Positions 1 to 5,983 of a stretch of 8,227 nt of DNA are shown here, in pieces. The stretch lies in the NCBI GenBank assembly GCA_026394695.1, contig JAPKXT010000200.1, positions 1-8,227 of the forward strand, in the 5' to 3' direction. Position 1 is the stretch's first letter. Every line of letters begins with the position of its first letter. The stretch comes from Methanoregula sp. (lineage in GTDB: Archaea > Halobacteriota > Methanomicrobia > Methanomicrobiales > Methanospirillaceae). The position numbers and the translations under genes were made by a program. The notes below the pieces were generated by a model. The model was given only the letters and a program-made list of their open reading frames with translations, was not told where the DNA came from and made no database searches.

Positions 1-868
1 GCTCTGTTTCTCCTGCCCGCTTTTGCTCGGTGATATCCTGGTTGATCCCGATCATGCGGAGTGGTCGGCCATCGGTGTCCCGGGAGACGACTTTCCCCTG
101 CGAATGCACCCATCTCCAGCTCCCGTCCTTGTGTTTCATCCTGTATACTGCATCAAAGAACGGAACTTTTCCGGCACGATGTAAATTACTAAGGTTCAGG
201 ACATTCTGGTAATCATCAGGATGGATGCGTTCACCCCACCAGACTGAAGGCTTTTCCAATTCATCTATTGAAAAGCCCAGCATCTCAGCCCAGCGCCTGT
301 TATGAACCATCCCCCCTGTAAGGAGATTCATATCCCAGAGCCCGAGGTTTGCACCGTCGATGGCAAGGTTTAAGCGTTCCTCGCTCTGCCGCAGTTCCTC
401 CTCCACCTGTTTTCGCTCGGTGATATCCCGGACAACAGAAAGCACCCGTCTCTTTCTGCCAAACTGGATAACATGCGCGTTGATCTCGACTTGGACAATT
501 GTCCCATCTTTCCTCCTGTGCCCGGTCTCAAAGACCGCATGCCCGGCAGTCTTTAATTCCTCTACAATTTTTTCCAGAGGACGGCTGTGGTATTCTGTGG
601 CAAAATTGAGCGGGGTATGCTGCAGCATCTCGTCCCTCGAGTACTGCAGCATCTGGCAGGCAACCTCGTTCACATCGATGAACCTGCCGGGGCTACCGTC
701 GGGTTCAATCTCATGGAGATGAATTGCGTCATTTACCTTATTGAATATCTCGCGAAATTTTCCCTCGCTTTCCTCCAGCGCTTCTGCCGGGCTGGGCCTA
801 TTATTTTCTGGTGTTTTTGATTTTTTCAAAGAGGGTTCCTTAATGTTTTTTATTCCTTGTTTTTTCAT
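1..868 (-). CDS. PAS-domain sensor protein, N-terminal part (3' end outside window)
   Basis: Translating the minus strand from the ATG at 866-868 gives 289 residues open to the window edge, so the C-terminus is missing. Residues 1-30 are a basic, polar leader with no signal peptide or membrane helix. A first PAS domain covers about 34-155 and ends in the C-cap motif RDITERK. A second, PAS_3-like domain covers about 160-284, with W178, the IHPDD motif, KDGSWRWV, and the C-cap QDITEQK. Such proteins are cytoplasmic sensors that bind small ligands or cofactors. In methanogens they usually continue into more PAS domains and then a histidine-kinase core, which cannot be seen here. A GGTG lies 6 bases before the ATG, and an in-frame TGA lies 30 bases upstream, so the start is well bounded, although an in-frame GTG three codons upstream is possible. 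The gene lies 213 bases downstream of the MEDS kinase gene on the same strand, too far for tight coupling. The PAS assignment is firm; calling it a kinase is inference. Confidence 0.88.
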   Translation of the reverse strand, partial: MKKQGIKNIKEPSLKKSKTPENNRPSPAEALEESEGKFREIFNKVNDAIHLHEIEPDGSPGRFIDVNEVACQMLQYSRDEMLQHTPLNFATEYHSRPLEKIVEELKTAGHAVFETGHRRKDGTIVQVEINAHVIQFGRKRRVLSVVRDITERKQVEEELRQSEERLNLAIDGANLGLWDMNLLTGGMVHNRRWAEMLGFSIDELEKPSVWWGERIHPDDYQNVLNLSNLHRAGKVPFFDAVYRMKHKDGSWRWVHSQGKVVSRDTDGRPLRMIGINQDITEQKRAGETE

Positions 869-875
869 ACAGCAC

Positions 876-896
876 ACCCACGTTGACTGTGTGGGT
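876..896 (-). promoter_or_regulatory. Inverted repeat overlapping the ribosome-binding site of the partial PAS gene
   Basis: ACCCAC (876-881) and GTGGGT (891-896) are perfect 6-base complements with a 9-base loop. In minus-strand RNA the second arm of the stem overlaps the GGTG that serves as Shine-Dalgarno for the ATG at 868. Folding would therefore hide the ribosome-binding site. It could equally be a protein-binding operator. The repeat is seen directly; its function is inferred. Confidence 0.4.
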
Positions 897-914
897 CATC
901 CCGGATACGCAGAG

Positions 915-930
915 CATATATTGATTATAT
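915..930 (-). promoter_or_regulatory. Candidate TATA element for the partial PAS gene
   Basis: This AT-only block contains the inverted repeat ATATA (916-920) / TATAT (926-930) and lies about 50-60 bases before the ATG at 868. With usual archaeal spacing the transcript would start near 892-898, giving a leader of about 25-30 bases that just includes the hairpin over the ribosome-binding site. No clear BRE is visible, so this is a weak call. Confidence 0.3.
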
Positions 931-1008
931 CTACTGTCAGGAGGACCAGATTCTCTCTTTTTGGTATATTAGGTGAATGTATGATAAATGTAATTGTCAT
1001 CAGAAATT

Positions 1009-1072
1009 AAAAAAATTCAAGTAAGATCTTCAGAAAAGAGCACGGATACTATAGCAGCATCTTATAAAAAAA
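1009..1072 (-). terminator. Oligo-T tracts after the MEDS kinase gene
   Basis: On the minus strand two runs of seven T follow the stop codon of the MEDS kinase gene, at 1066-1072 (9 bases after the stop) and at 1009-1015. No strong hairpin precedes them. Archaeal RNA polymerase can terminate on T-runs alone, so these are plausible terminators separating this gene from the next PAS gene. Confidence 0.45.
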
Positions 1073-1081
1073 TAATCACGG

Positions 1082-2845
1082 TTAATCCTTCTCCTTCACG
1101 ACAATCGTAAACTTTGTTCCCTCCGCCCGGTCAAGTTCAATAGTGCCGTTCAACTGTTCCACCAGGCTCACCACCAACCGGAGCCCGAGTGTTTGTTGAC
1201 TACCCGTCCAGTCAAGGTCTTTTGGCATCCCGATCCCAGTGTCCCTGATGGAGAGTACAAGAGTATCGGCTTCCCGGCGTCCTGCAATGGTGATCTCTCC
1301 CGCAGTCCCATTGGGAAACGCGTGCTTTATTGAATTTGTGATGAGTTCGTTAAGAATAAGGCTGATGGAAATTGCAGAGTCTATGGTAATGTGAATGTCT
1401 TTCATATCGACGTTCAACCGGATAAGCTGAGGATCGATCTTATAGGACTTGAAAAGGCTCGTTCCCAGAAATGTGACAATTTCAGACAGGTCGATTCTTG
1501 AGATGTCATCGGCACGACACAACCAGTCATGGACATGTGCCATCGCCTTGATGCGGTTCTTAAAATCCCCCAGGGTTTCCAGAAGATAGGGGTCTTTGAT
1601 ATTCCGGGACTGGAGGCTGATGAGACTTACAATAATCTGAAGGTTGTTCCTGACCCGGTGATAGATCTCACGGAGCAGGAGCTCTCTCTCGTTTAAGGAT
1701 TTCCGTATACTTTCTTCTGCCAGTGTTCGCTGGATAACCTCAACCCCGAGCATGGTATTGACGCGTTCAAGGTCAATCGTACGTGAATGGACCTCCGAAT
1801 CAAGTTCTTCATTATATCGTTTCAATAACATTTCCGACCGTTTGCGTTCGGTGATATCGGTTACAATCCCTTCCAGTGCAACCAGGTTTCCCTGCTCATC
1901 CCTGATCATGACGTTGCGCTGGTTGTTCCAACGGACATCACCGTTCTTATGCACGATCTGGTACTCATAGATTGGGGGAACATCCCCCTTCACCAGCCGT
2001 TGCCACTGGCTCTCATAGTACGGAATCCAGTCCGGGTGGATGATCTTCCGGACAATCTGCGGGTTATCATAGAACTCCTGCGGGGAATAGCCGAAGATGG
2101 CGATTGCTGCCGGGCTGACATACTCGTACTTCCCGTCAGGGAGCGACATGCGGTAGATAACATCGGGTGAATTATCGGTAAGACGGCGGTACCGCTCCTC
2201 ACTCTCACGCAATACGTCCTCAGTTACCCTGCGGTCCATAATATTTTTGATCCAGCCGTTCAGTGTTATGTCCGACCGGTTGAGTTTTTGGATATCATTG
2301 GGAGAGGTATAGTAAAAATTATGATAGATATTTGCACCGATAAACACAAACGGGTGTGTCAGGAGAATATTCAACAGGATCCCGGCATCGAACTGCTGAC
2401 GGTCATACTGGCAGATGGTAAGGCATCTGCAGCCCGGGAAAAAGGTGTTGAGATTGTTCTCGTATTCAATCAGCCGCCTGGAGCCTGGTAAGCCCCGAAG
2501 CGCCCATGACATTTCACAAGTCATCCTGAGTGCGGTATACCCTTCATCAAGTGCTTTTTGTGTCTCAGATGAAAGGATTGACATCATCCAGTCGGGATCG
2601 AATACTCCTCCTTTCAGATAAGTATCAGTACTCGTAAGGATGCTGAACTGTCCTTTTTTCTGGTAATGTTCAACGTCAACTCCATCGGTTTTCAGATAGT
2701 TGAAAATGGCTTTGGGGTCTCTGGCATCGACAATATAAACTACTTTCTCATTCTGTTCGAGACCATTGCGGAGAAACGGGGTGATAATTTTCCGGTGCTC
2801 TTCGTCATTATCATAAATAAAACAGGAATGGTCCCCGGGTTTCAT
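1082..2845 (-). CDS. MEDS-PAS-HisKA_2 sensor histidine kinase
   Basis: A complete 587-residue protein. Residues 1-185 match the MEDS domain (methanogen/methylotroph DcmR sensory domain): it opens with PGDHSCFIYDNDEEH, continues with a PFL..GL..NEKVVYIVD stretch, and has cysteines at 8, 110, 139, 141 and 145. MEDS is thought to sense small organic or one-carbon compounds; the ligand here is unknown. A PAS_3-type domain spans about 213-337, ending in TDITERK. A probable coiled coil covers 338-388. The HisKA_2 dimerisation domain has its H-box around REIYHRVRNNLQ, with H396 the expected phosphorylated histidine. The HATPase domain has an N-box (N499, N504), a G1 box DTGIGM (535-540) and a G2 box TLGLRL (552-557), so it looks catalytically intact. 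There is no membrane segment, so it should be cytoplasmic. No response regulator is adjacent. The ATG at 2845 is the only in-frame ATG after an upstream stop, but it has no good Shine-Dalgarno. Domain calls are from recognition, without a search. Confidence 0.96.
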   Translation of the reverse strand: MKPGDHSCFIYDNDEEHRKIITPFLRNGLEQNEKVVYIVDARDPKAIFNYLKTDGVDVEHYQKKGQFSILTSTDTYLKGGVFDPDWMMSILSSETQKALDEGYTALRMTCEMSWALRGLPGSRRLIEYENNLNTFFPGCRCLTICQYDRQQFDAGILLNILLTHPFVFIGANIYHNFYYTSPNDIQKLNRSDITLNGWIKNIMDRRVTEDVLRESEERYRRLTDNSPDVIYRMSLPDGKYEYVSPAAIAIFGYSPQEFYDNPQIVRKIIHPDWIPYYESQWQRLVKGDVPPIYEYQIVHKNGDVRWNNQRNVMIRDEQGNLVALEGIVTDITERKRSEMLLKRYNEELDSEVHSRTIDLERVNTMLGVEVIQRTLAEESIRKSLNERELLLREIYHRVRNNLQIIVSLISLQSRNIKDPYLLETLGDFKNRIKAMAHVHDWLCRADDISRIDLSEIVTFLGTSLFKSYKIDPQLIRLNVDMKDIHITIDSAISISLILNELITNSIKHAFPNGTAGEITIAGRREADTLVLSIRDTGIGMPKDLDWTGSQQTLGLRLVVSLVEQLNGTIELDRAEGTKFTIVVKEKD

Positions 2846-2894
2846 GCCGGTAATTGAGTGCAGGGGAGATTGAACTTGCAGAATGGCAGCACCT

Positions 2895-2912
2895 CGAAAT
2901 TATCATTTTTCG
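2895..2912 (-). promoter_or_regulatory. Candidate promoter element for the MEDS kinase gene
   Basis: On the minus strand a purine-rich CCGAAAAA (BRE-like) leads into TGATAATT, about 55 bases before the ATG at 2845. The same stretch forms the inverted repeat CGAAA (2895-2899) / TTTCG (2908-2912), which may be incidental. Spacing fits an archaeal BRE-TATA with a leader of about 30 bases, but the TATA match is poor. Confidence 0.25.
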
Positions 2913-3369
2913 GATTGAAACGTAACTGAACGCAAACGGTATTTTAGTGATGGTTCCTGGTAAGGTGCCCTGTACCTGATATTTTTTCAGATGTGATGCA
3001 ATTGTTGGATGCTCGATGAAGGTGCATGTTTACTCTCAATAATACTCACTCAATCCGATTCGTCCAGATATGATGACTGGAATGATTTGAATGGGAAGTG
3101 TTAAATCTTGTCATTTTTATTTTGTTGGAGTATACCTGCATTTCCCTCAAAGGTAGCAGATAAAAAAGAGAGGAGTTATAATCGAGAACAGCGGGTAACG
3201 GCAGGGAAAGGGGATCTCTACTGTCCAGTTCACACTTCAGAACCATCATAAACGTCCGCAGGTAACATTTGATTGGCATGCGGATGTTGAATCTGAAGAG
3301 GGATTATGATCAACGTATGGGGATCTTCAACCCTTCACACAGTCAATTTCGACCACAGATCCTCATAAA

Positions 3370-3393
3370 AATACACACCAAACATGGTGTATT
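3370..3393. repeat. Inverted repeat AATACAC / GTGTATT
   Basis: Perfect 7-base arms at 3370-3376 and 3387-3393 with a 10-base spacer, followed by the AT-rich stretch ATTTAAAAAAAG. It may be an operator or the 5' part of a structured RNA. In addition, CATGGTGT at 3383-3390 is perfectly complementary to ACACCATG at 3463-3470, which would enclose the hairpin at 3433-3453. Confidence 0.35.
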
Positions 3394-3432
3394 ATTTAAA
3401 AAAAGACAGGTAAAGAACCTTCGGGGGTGTTT

Positions 3433-3456
3433 AAAAGGAACGTTCTTCCTTTTTTT
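3433..3456 (+). terminator. Terminator-like hairpin with T-run in intergenic DNA
   Basis: AAAAGGAA (3433-3440) and TTCCTTTT (3446-3453) are perfect 8-base complements around a 5-base loop, and the T-run continues to 3456. On the plus strand this resembles an intrinsic terminator, yet no plus-strand gene lies upstream. It may end an uncalled small transcript starting between about 3000 and 3400. The stem is AT-rich and so only moderately stable. Confidence 0.4.
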
Positions 3457-3566
3457 CAGACAACACCATGATTTCCTGCACGGGGCAGCTCCTCAAACAA
3501 ATACAAGACAATAAAAAAATCAATGAACCGGTATACCCTTTTGTCAAAATCCCCCGTTAAAGAGAT

Positions 3567-3604
3567 CTTAAAAAGAAGTATCCCGTGAGGTAATCTCCGC
3601 GGGA
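3567..3604 (-). terminator. Probable terminator of the membrane winged-helix regulator gene
   Basis: Thirteen bases after the stop codon at 3618, TCCCGTG (3581-3587) can pair with CGCGGGA (3598-3604) through one G-U pair, with a 10-base loop. On the minus strand a T-rich tract (CTTCTTTTTAAG, 3567-3578) follows at once. Hairpin plus T-tract at the right distance makes this the best terminator in the window. Confidence 0.6.
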
Positions 3605-3617
3605 ACACACCCTCAAG

Positions 3618-4550
3618 TCAGGTCAGCCGTATGAGATTTTCCCTTCCTTTTTTTACCTTCTGGATAACACCACGCCGGTGGAGGTCGTTGAGAGTGGCAC
3701 TTACGGTTGATTTCGGCAGTCCCAGGTTTTTAACGATCTCGGACTGGTATTGTTCGCCACCGGTGGTTTTTAACAGACGGATAATTTTCTCTTCAAGGCT
3801 GACCAGATCCGCTTCAGATAACGGGACCGCCGCACCATCCGGTTCATCCGGTGCTTCATTACGGTGTCTTTTTTTAATGATAAACAACAACCCCGCGATC
3901 ACAATAATGGCAAGGACACTACCCAGGAGGAGTGGCAACCAGGGGAAACCGGATCGTTCAAAGACCAGCCGGGGCTCTCCGGCCCCGAATGAACGCTGGC
4001 CATACCAGATAAGCCCGTCACGCACCTGGTCGGGGGCAGGTTCTGCAAGACTGACCGTATACCCTGCGGGATACTGGATGATGAGAGTATGGTCTTTTGC
4101 CAGGTACAGACCGCCGGCGAATGCATCTCCGATGGTAAGCTGGTCTCCTGTTCTTGCAAACCCTCTCCAGCTGAAGGAATAAAACACAACCCCGTACCTG
4201 CCCGTAGGGGACGTCTGTATCACCGTATCACCGGAAAAATCCGTAATTTCCATTTTCCGTGATGTGGCGGCTGCCGCTTGTGCAACTGAGCGCTGCATCA
4301 GGTCCTGGAACTGGGGAAGGTAGAGGGTTGAAACATTTTTGGCATAGTTGTCAAACACATTGAGGTCGTCATCGGATGCAAGGAGCGTCCGGTACTCCAC
4401 GTGCCAGATCCCCGTACCATCCTCCCCGACCGTGATTGTGTACGTGATCGATGAATCCGGAGGAACAGGTGCCGCACCTGCACTACCCGGAATACATAAA
4501 ATAAGAAGTACGATGAGGGCAATAGCACTGTTCCGGGTCATATACTTCAT
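3618..4550 (-). CDS. Membrane-anchored winged-helix transcriptional regulator (COG2512-like)
   Basis: A 310-residue protein from the ATG at 4550. An in-frame GTG directly upstream (4551-4553) and an ATG at 4541 are alternatives. An AGG lies 6 bases before the chosen ATG. Residues 1-26 form a signal peptide with a hydrophobic core (IALIVLLILC) and a likely cleavage site near AGA-AP. A beta-rich extracytoplasmic domain covers about 28-200. One membrane helix lies at about 203-225, followed by a basic KKRHR stop-transfer, an acidic linker, and a C-terminal winged helix (about 247-310) whose recognition helix holds LPKSTVSATLNDLHRRG. This is the layout of archaeal membrane-bound one-component regulators (ectodomain, helix, MarR-like HTH), sometimes listed as DUF7345/DUF7343. 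It should sense an envelope or external cue and act on DNA at the inner face. Targets are unknown; autoregulation or control of the upstream secreted-protein gene is plausible from context only. Confidence 0.94.
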   Translation of the reverse strand: MKYMTRNSAIALIVLLILCIPGSAGAAPVPPDSSITYTITVGEDGTGIWHVEYRTLLASDDDLNVFDNYAKNVSTLYLPQFQDLMQRSVAQAAAATSRKMEITDFSGDTVIQTSPTGRYGVVFYSFSWRGFARTGDQLTIGDAFAGGLYLAKDHTLIIQYPAGYTVSLAEPAPDQVRDGLIWYGQRSFGAGEPRLVFERSGFPWLPLLLGSVLAIIVIAGLLFIIKKRHRNEAPDEPDGAAVPLSEADLVSLEEKIIRLLKTTGGEQYQSEIVKNLGLPKSTVSATLNDLHRRGVIQKVKKGRENLIRLT

Positions 4551-4581
4551 CACAAGCCTGTTGATTATTATTACGCAGGAG

Positions 4582-4589
4582 TATAAAAA
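4582..4589 (-). promoter_or_regulatory. TATA box of the membrane regulator gene
   Basis: The minus strand reads TTTTTATA, centred about 35 bases before the ATG at 4550. This predicts a start site near 4560 and a leader of about 10 bases. It overlaps the AT-rich inverted repeat AAAATT (4586-4591) / AATTTT (4599-4604), a possible but weak operator. A promoter of its own suggests the gene need not rely on read-through from the secreted-protein gene. Confidence 0.5.
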
Positions 4590-4681
4590 TTATCAAGAAA
4601 TTTTAATTTTTATCCCGTATCACTGTCACAAATCGCGATGAGTGGGGTTAGTTATCGGACATGTTCCCCGTTCGTGGTCAG

Positions 4682-4698
4682 GTGACTGAATTAGTCAC
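4682..4698 (-). terminator. Hairpin spanning the stop codon of the secreted-protein gene
   Basis: GTGACT (4682-4687) and AGTCAC (4693-4698) are perfect 6-base complements with a 5-base loop, and the TAA stop (4691-4693) lies within the structure. No T-run follows, so it is a poor intrinsic terminator. It may protect the 3' end of the message or be coincidental. No other terminator is visible before the downstream regulator gene, so partial read-through is possible. Confidence 0.3.
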
Positions 4699-5515
4699 GT
4701 CCATTTTTCCCCTGATCCCGTGAGGAACTCCTGTCGTCCTGCGGGGTAATTGTTCCTGAGGGGGTGTCATCCCTCCGCCCGGGTTGTGGAGAGATGGTCG
4801 TATTTACCGGAATCAGATCCTTTTGGTTTGTTATCCTTTCACGGCTCTGATTTCTGTCCTGCTCCAGGGTCCTGACAACAGTGGCGTTGTTGTCGTCAAT
4901 ACGGTTCTGCTTCCTGATCTCCAGTTTCACGGCTTTAAGCACCATCTTGTTATCCTTTTCTATGAAACGGGCAAATCTCATCTCGGTCTTATTCTCAAAC
5001 TTCAGTTCCAGTGAAAGACTGTTGTTGTACGCCCGGGCAAGACCCGTATTGTTCGGGTACTGGAGTACAAGACCGGCGAGAACTTCCTGGTGCCAGGTGA
5101 TCATTTCCTGTGCATGGAGAAGCCCGGTTGCATTGGATGCAAAGGGGGTTAATGACCCTTCTGTCAGGTTCAGTTTCTGCCTGTACAGCTCAAGCGCCCG
5201 CTCTGCTGCATCTGTACGGTTAAGTTGCAGTTCCCGCCGGACTTCAGCGATACGGAGTCTTCCGTGGTCAAGGCGTTTTTCCATCAGCTGGGTATCATTG
5301 AACGTGAATGTCTCATCAAGATCTTCCATGGCAAGCTTCAGCCCGTACAGGGGACTGTCGGCATCAATAGGTCCGCTATATGGTTCGATAGTATCAGTTA
5401 CGTTATCTGCACTCTGTGGGCCTGTTGAATTGTTGTCAAGTGCTGCGACGGTTCCAACACTGCAGAGTAATGCCACAACAATGAATCCCGCAAGAATGAA
5501 CTGTGTATTTTTCAT
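4691..5515 (-). CDS. Secreted DUF5667-like protein, rich in N-glycosylation sequons
   Basis: A 274-residue protein. The frame opens 21 bases further upstream, but AAGGAGG lies 4 bases before the ATG at 5513-5515, and the signal peptide begins exactly there, so I set the start at MKNTQF. Residues 1-25 form a signal peptide (hydrophobic core FILAGFIVVALLC, likely cleavage after VAA). Residues 50-150 carry the pattern ADSPLYGLK..MEDLDETFTF followed by helical segments with regularly spaced charged residues, resembling DUF5667, a helical domain of exported bacterial and archaeal proteins with no known reaction. The rest is helical and charged to about 235, ending in a disordered Pro/Arg/Asp/Ser tail. 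About a dozen N-X-S/T sequons (for example at N38, N73, N99, N116, N128, N175, N222, N238) suggest surface glycosylation. There is no second membrane helix or recognisable cell-wall anchor. It lies just upstream of the membrane regulator gene on the same strand. Function unknown. Confidence 0.92.
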   Translation of the reverse strand: MKNTQFILAGFIVVALLCSVGTVAALDNNSTGPQSADNVTDTIEPYSGPIDADSPLYGLKLAMEDLDETFTFNDTQLMEKRLDHGRLRIAEVRRELQLNRTDAAERALELYRQKLNLTEGSLTPFASNATGLLHAQEMITWHQEVLAGLVLQYPNNTGLARAYNNSLSLELKFENKTEMRFARFIEKDNKMVLKAVKLEIRKQNRIDDNNATVVRTLEQDRNQSRERITNQKDLIPVNTTISPQPGRRDDTPSGTITPQDDRSSSRDQGKNGRD

Positions 5516-5519
5516 ATAT

Positions 5520-5526
5520 CCTCCTT
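5520..5526 (-). promoter_or_regulatory. Strong ribosome-binding site that sets the start of the secreted-protein gene
   Basis: AAGGAGG on the minus strand is 4 bases from the ATG at 5515. It is the best Shine-Dalgarno in the window. Because it lies inside the longest possible open frame, it shows that the upstream ATG at 5536 is not the start. Confidence 0.8.
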
Positions 5527-5530
5527 GTAT

Positions 5531-5542
5531 CGGCATGTGCCG
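5531..5542 (-). promoter_or_regulatory. Operator-like palindrome between TATA box and predicted start site
   Basis: CGGCA and TGCCG are perfect inverted 5-base arms with a 2-base centre. The element sits directly downstream of the TATA-like sequence at 5554-5561, at or just before the expected start of transcription. That is a classic place for an archaeal repressor to block the polymerase. A protein site is more likely than a hairpin because the loop would be too short. Confidence 0.4.
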
Positions 5543-5553
5543 CTGAATTAAAG

Positions 5554-5561
5554 TATATTTT
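5554..5561 (-). promoter_or_regulatory. TATA box of the secreted-protein gene
   Basis: The minus strand reads AAAATATA inside a longer A-run, centred about 42 bases before the ATG at 5515. The predicted start site is near 5531, with a leader of about 15 bases containing the AAGGAGG. Confidence 0.45.
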
Positions 5562-5782
5562 TTTTACCAATAAGGGTGGTTATAGTCCAATAAAAACCGG
5601 ATAGTCTGCCTGCCACTTATTTTATTATGGACCGTTCCGGATGGTTCAGAATCAAAAAGCGAGCAGGAATACGCGATTAAAGGTTTAGGAAAAAAAGAAC
5701 AGCATTGGCAGAAGAAATAATAAAGGATAGCCCATAGCGCGCGAGGAATTGCCGGTGGAATACTGTAGATTTTTTTGTTCAG

Positions 5783-5965
5783 TCACCGGTGAGTGGTCCG
5801 ATCCGGAAGGTATACGGCGACGTATACAGGAATGGTACGTGAAAACGGAGATGGGGGGACATTCTGGAGCCGGTGCCTTGGGGTGGGGCGGAGTAATACA
5901 CAATGGTTACCGGTTTCCGGACAAAAAGCACCCCCGGATCAACAGACCTGTATCCCTTCGGTAAC
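5783..5965 (+). ncRNA. Candidate structured RNA segment
   Basis: Three elements cluster here. The palindrome TCACCGGTGA is at 5783-5792. A perfect 7-base stem GTATACG (5810-5816) / CGTATAC (5821-5827) closes a GCGA loop, which fits the stable GNRA tetraloop class. A nested pair combines an outer stem GTTACCG (5906-5912) / CGGTAAC (5959-5965) with an inner stem TCCGG (5916-5920) / CCGGA (5934-5938). An AT-rich AATAATAAAG at about 5716-5725 could serve as a promoter. The strand is uncertain, and it could be the far leader of the triple-PAS kinase gene instead. Pairing is seen in the sequence; being an RNA gene is a guess. Confidence 0.22.
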
Positions 5966-5975
5966 TTTCAATACA

Positions 5976-5983
5976 TAATTATA
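5976..5983 (+). promoter_or_regulatory. Candidate TATA box of the triple-PAS kinase gene
   Basis: TAATTATA predicts a transcript start near 6005. That gives a leader of about 40 bases to the TTG at 6043 or about 90 bases to the preferred ATG at 6094. A second AT-rich block at about 6046-6056 (AAATAAAAAAC) is about 40 bases before the ATG and is an equally possible alternative. Confidence 0.25.

Larger units (their letters stand above)
2846..3617. other. Intergenic region of about 770 bases without a convincing gene
   Basis: Short open frames at 3046-3279 (minus) and 3269-3514 (plus) have no ribosome-binding site, no recognisable domain and an unnatural composition, so I do not call them genes. 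Visible elements are the candidate MEDS kinase promoter near 2900, inverted repeats at 3370-3393 and 3433-3453, and the terminator of the winged-helix regulator gene at 3567-3604. I see no tRNA, CRISPR repeat or transposon end. The region could hold a small RNA or be a decayed gene remnant. Confidence 0.5.

Noticed and set aside
2944..3020. Second possible C/D-box RNA (GTGATGG, CTGA, GTGATGC)
   Set aside because: Box C has a mismatch and a final CTGA is missing.
3068..3130. Possible C/D-box guide RNA (ATGATGA box C near 3070)
   Set aside because: No CTGA box D occurs within about 60 bases downstream, and no terminal stem fits the required spacing.
3046..3279. 77-residue minus-strand open frame
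   Set aside because: No ribosome-binding site, no domain, Ser/His/Asn-rich ending typical of a chance frame, and low coding character in an AT-rich intergenic stretch.
3269..3514. 81-residue plus-strand open frame
   Set aside because: It runs through the terminator-like hairpin, has no ribosome-binding site and has an unnatural composition.
3631..4182. 183-residue plus-strand frame antisense to the membrane regulator gene
   Set aside because: Arg/Ser/Pro-rich shadow of a clearly real gene on the other strand.
4881..5546. 221-residue plus-strand frame antisense to the secreted-protein gene
   Set aside because: Serine-rich mirror frame; the minus-strand gene has the signal peptide, ribosome-binding site and domain pattern.
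5685..5903. 72-residue minus-strand frame with a hydrophobic end
   Set aside because: Proline- and serine-rich chance frame over the GC island; the hydrophobic residues are at the extreme C-terminus, encoded by AT-rich DNA, and there is no start signal.
5749..5964. 71-residue plus-strand frame (TTG start) rich in Trp and Gly
   Set aside because: The start is weak, with GAGG only two bases from the TTG. Third-position GC shows no clear coding bias, and the hairpins explain the GC-rich composition as well. Kept as a remote possibility only.
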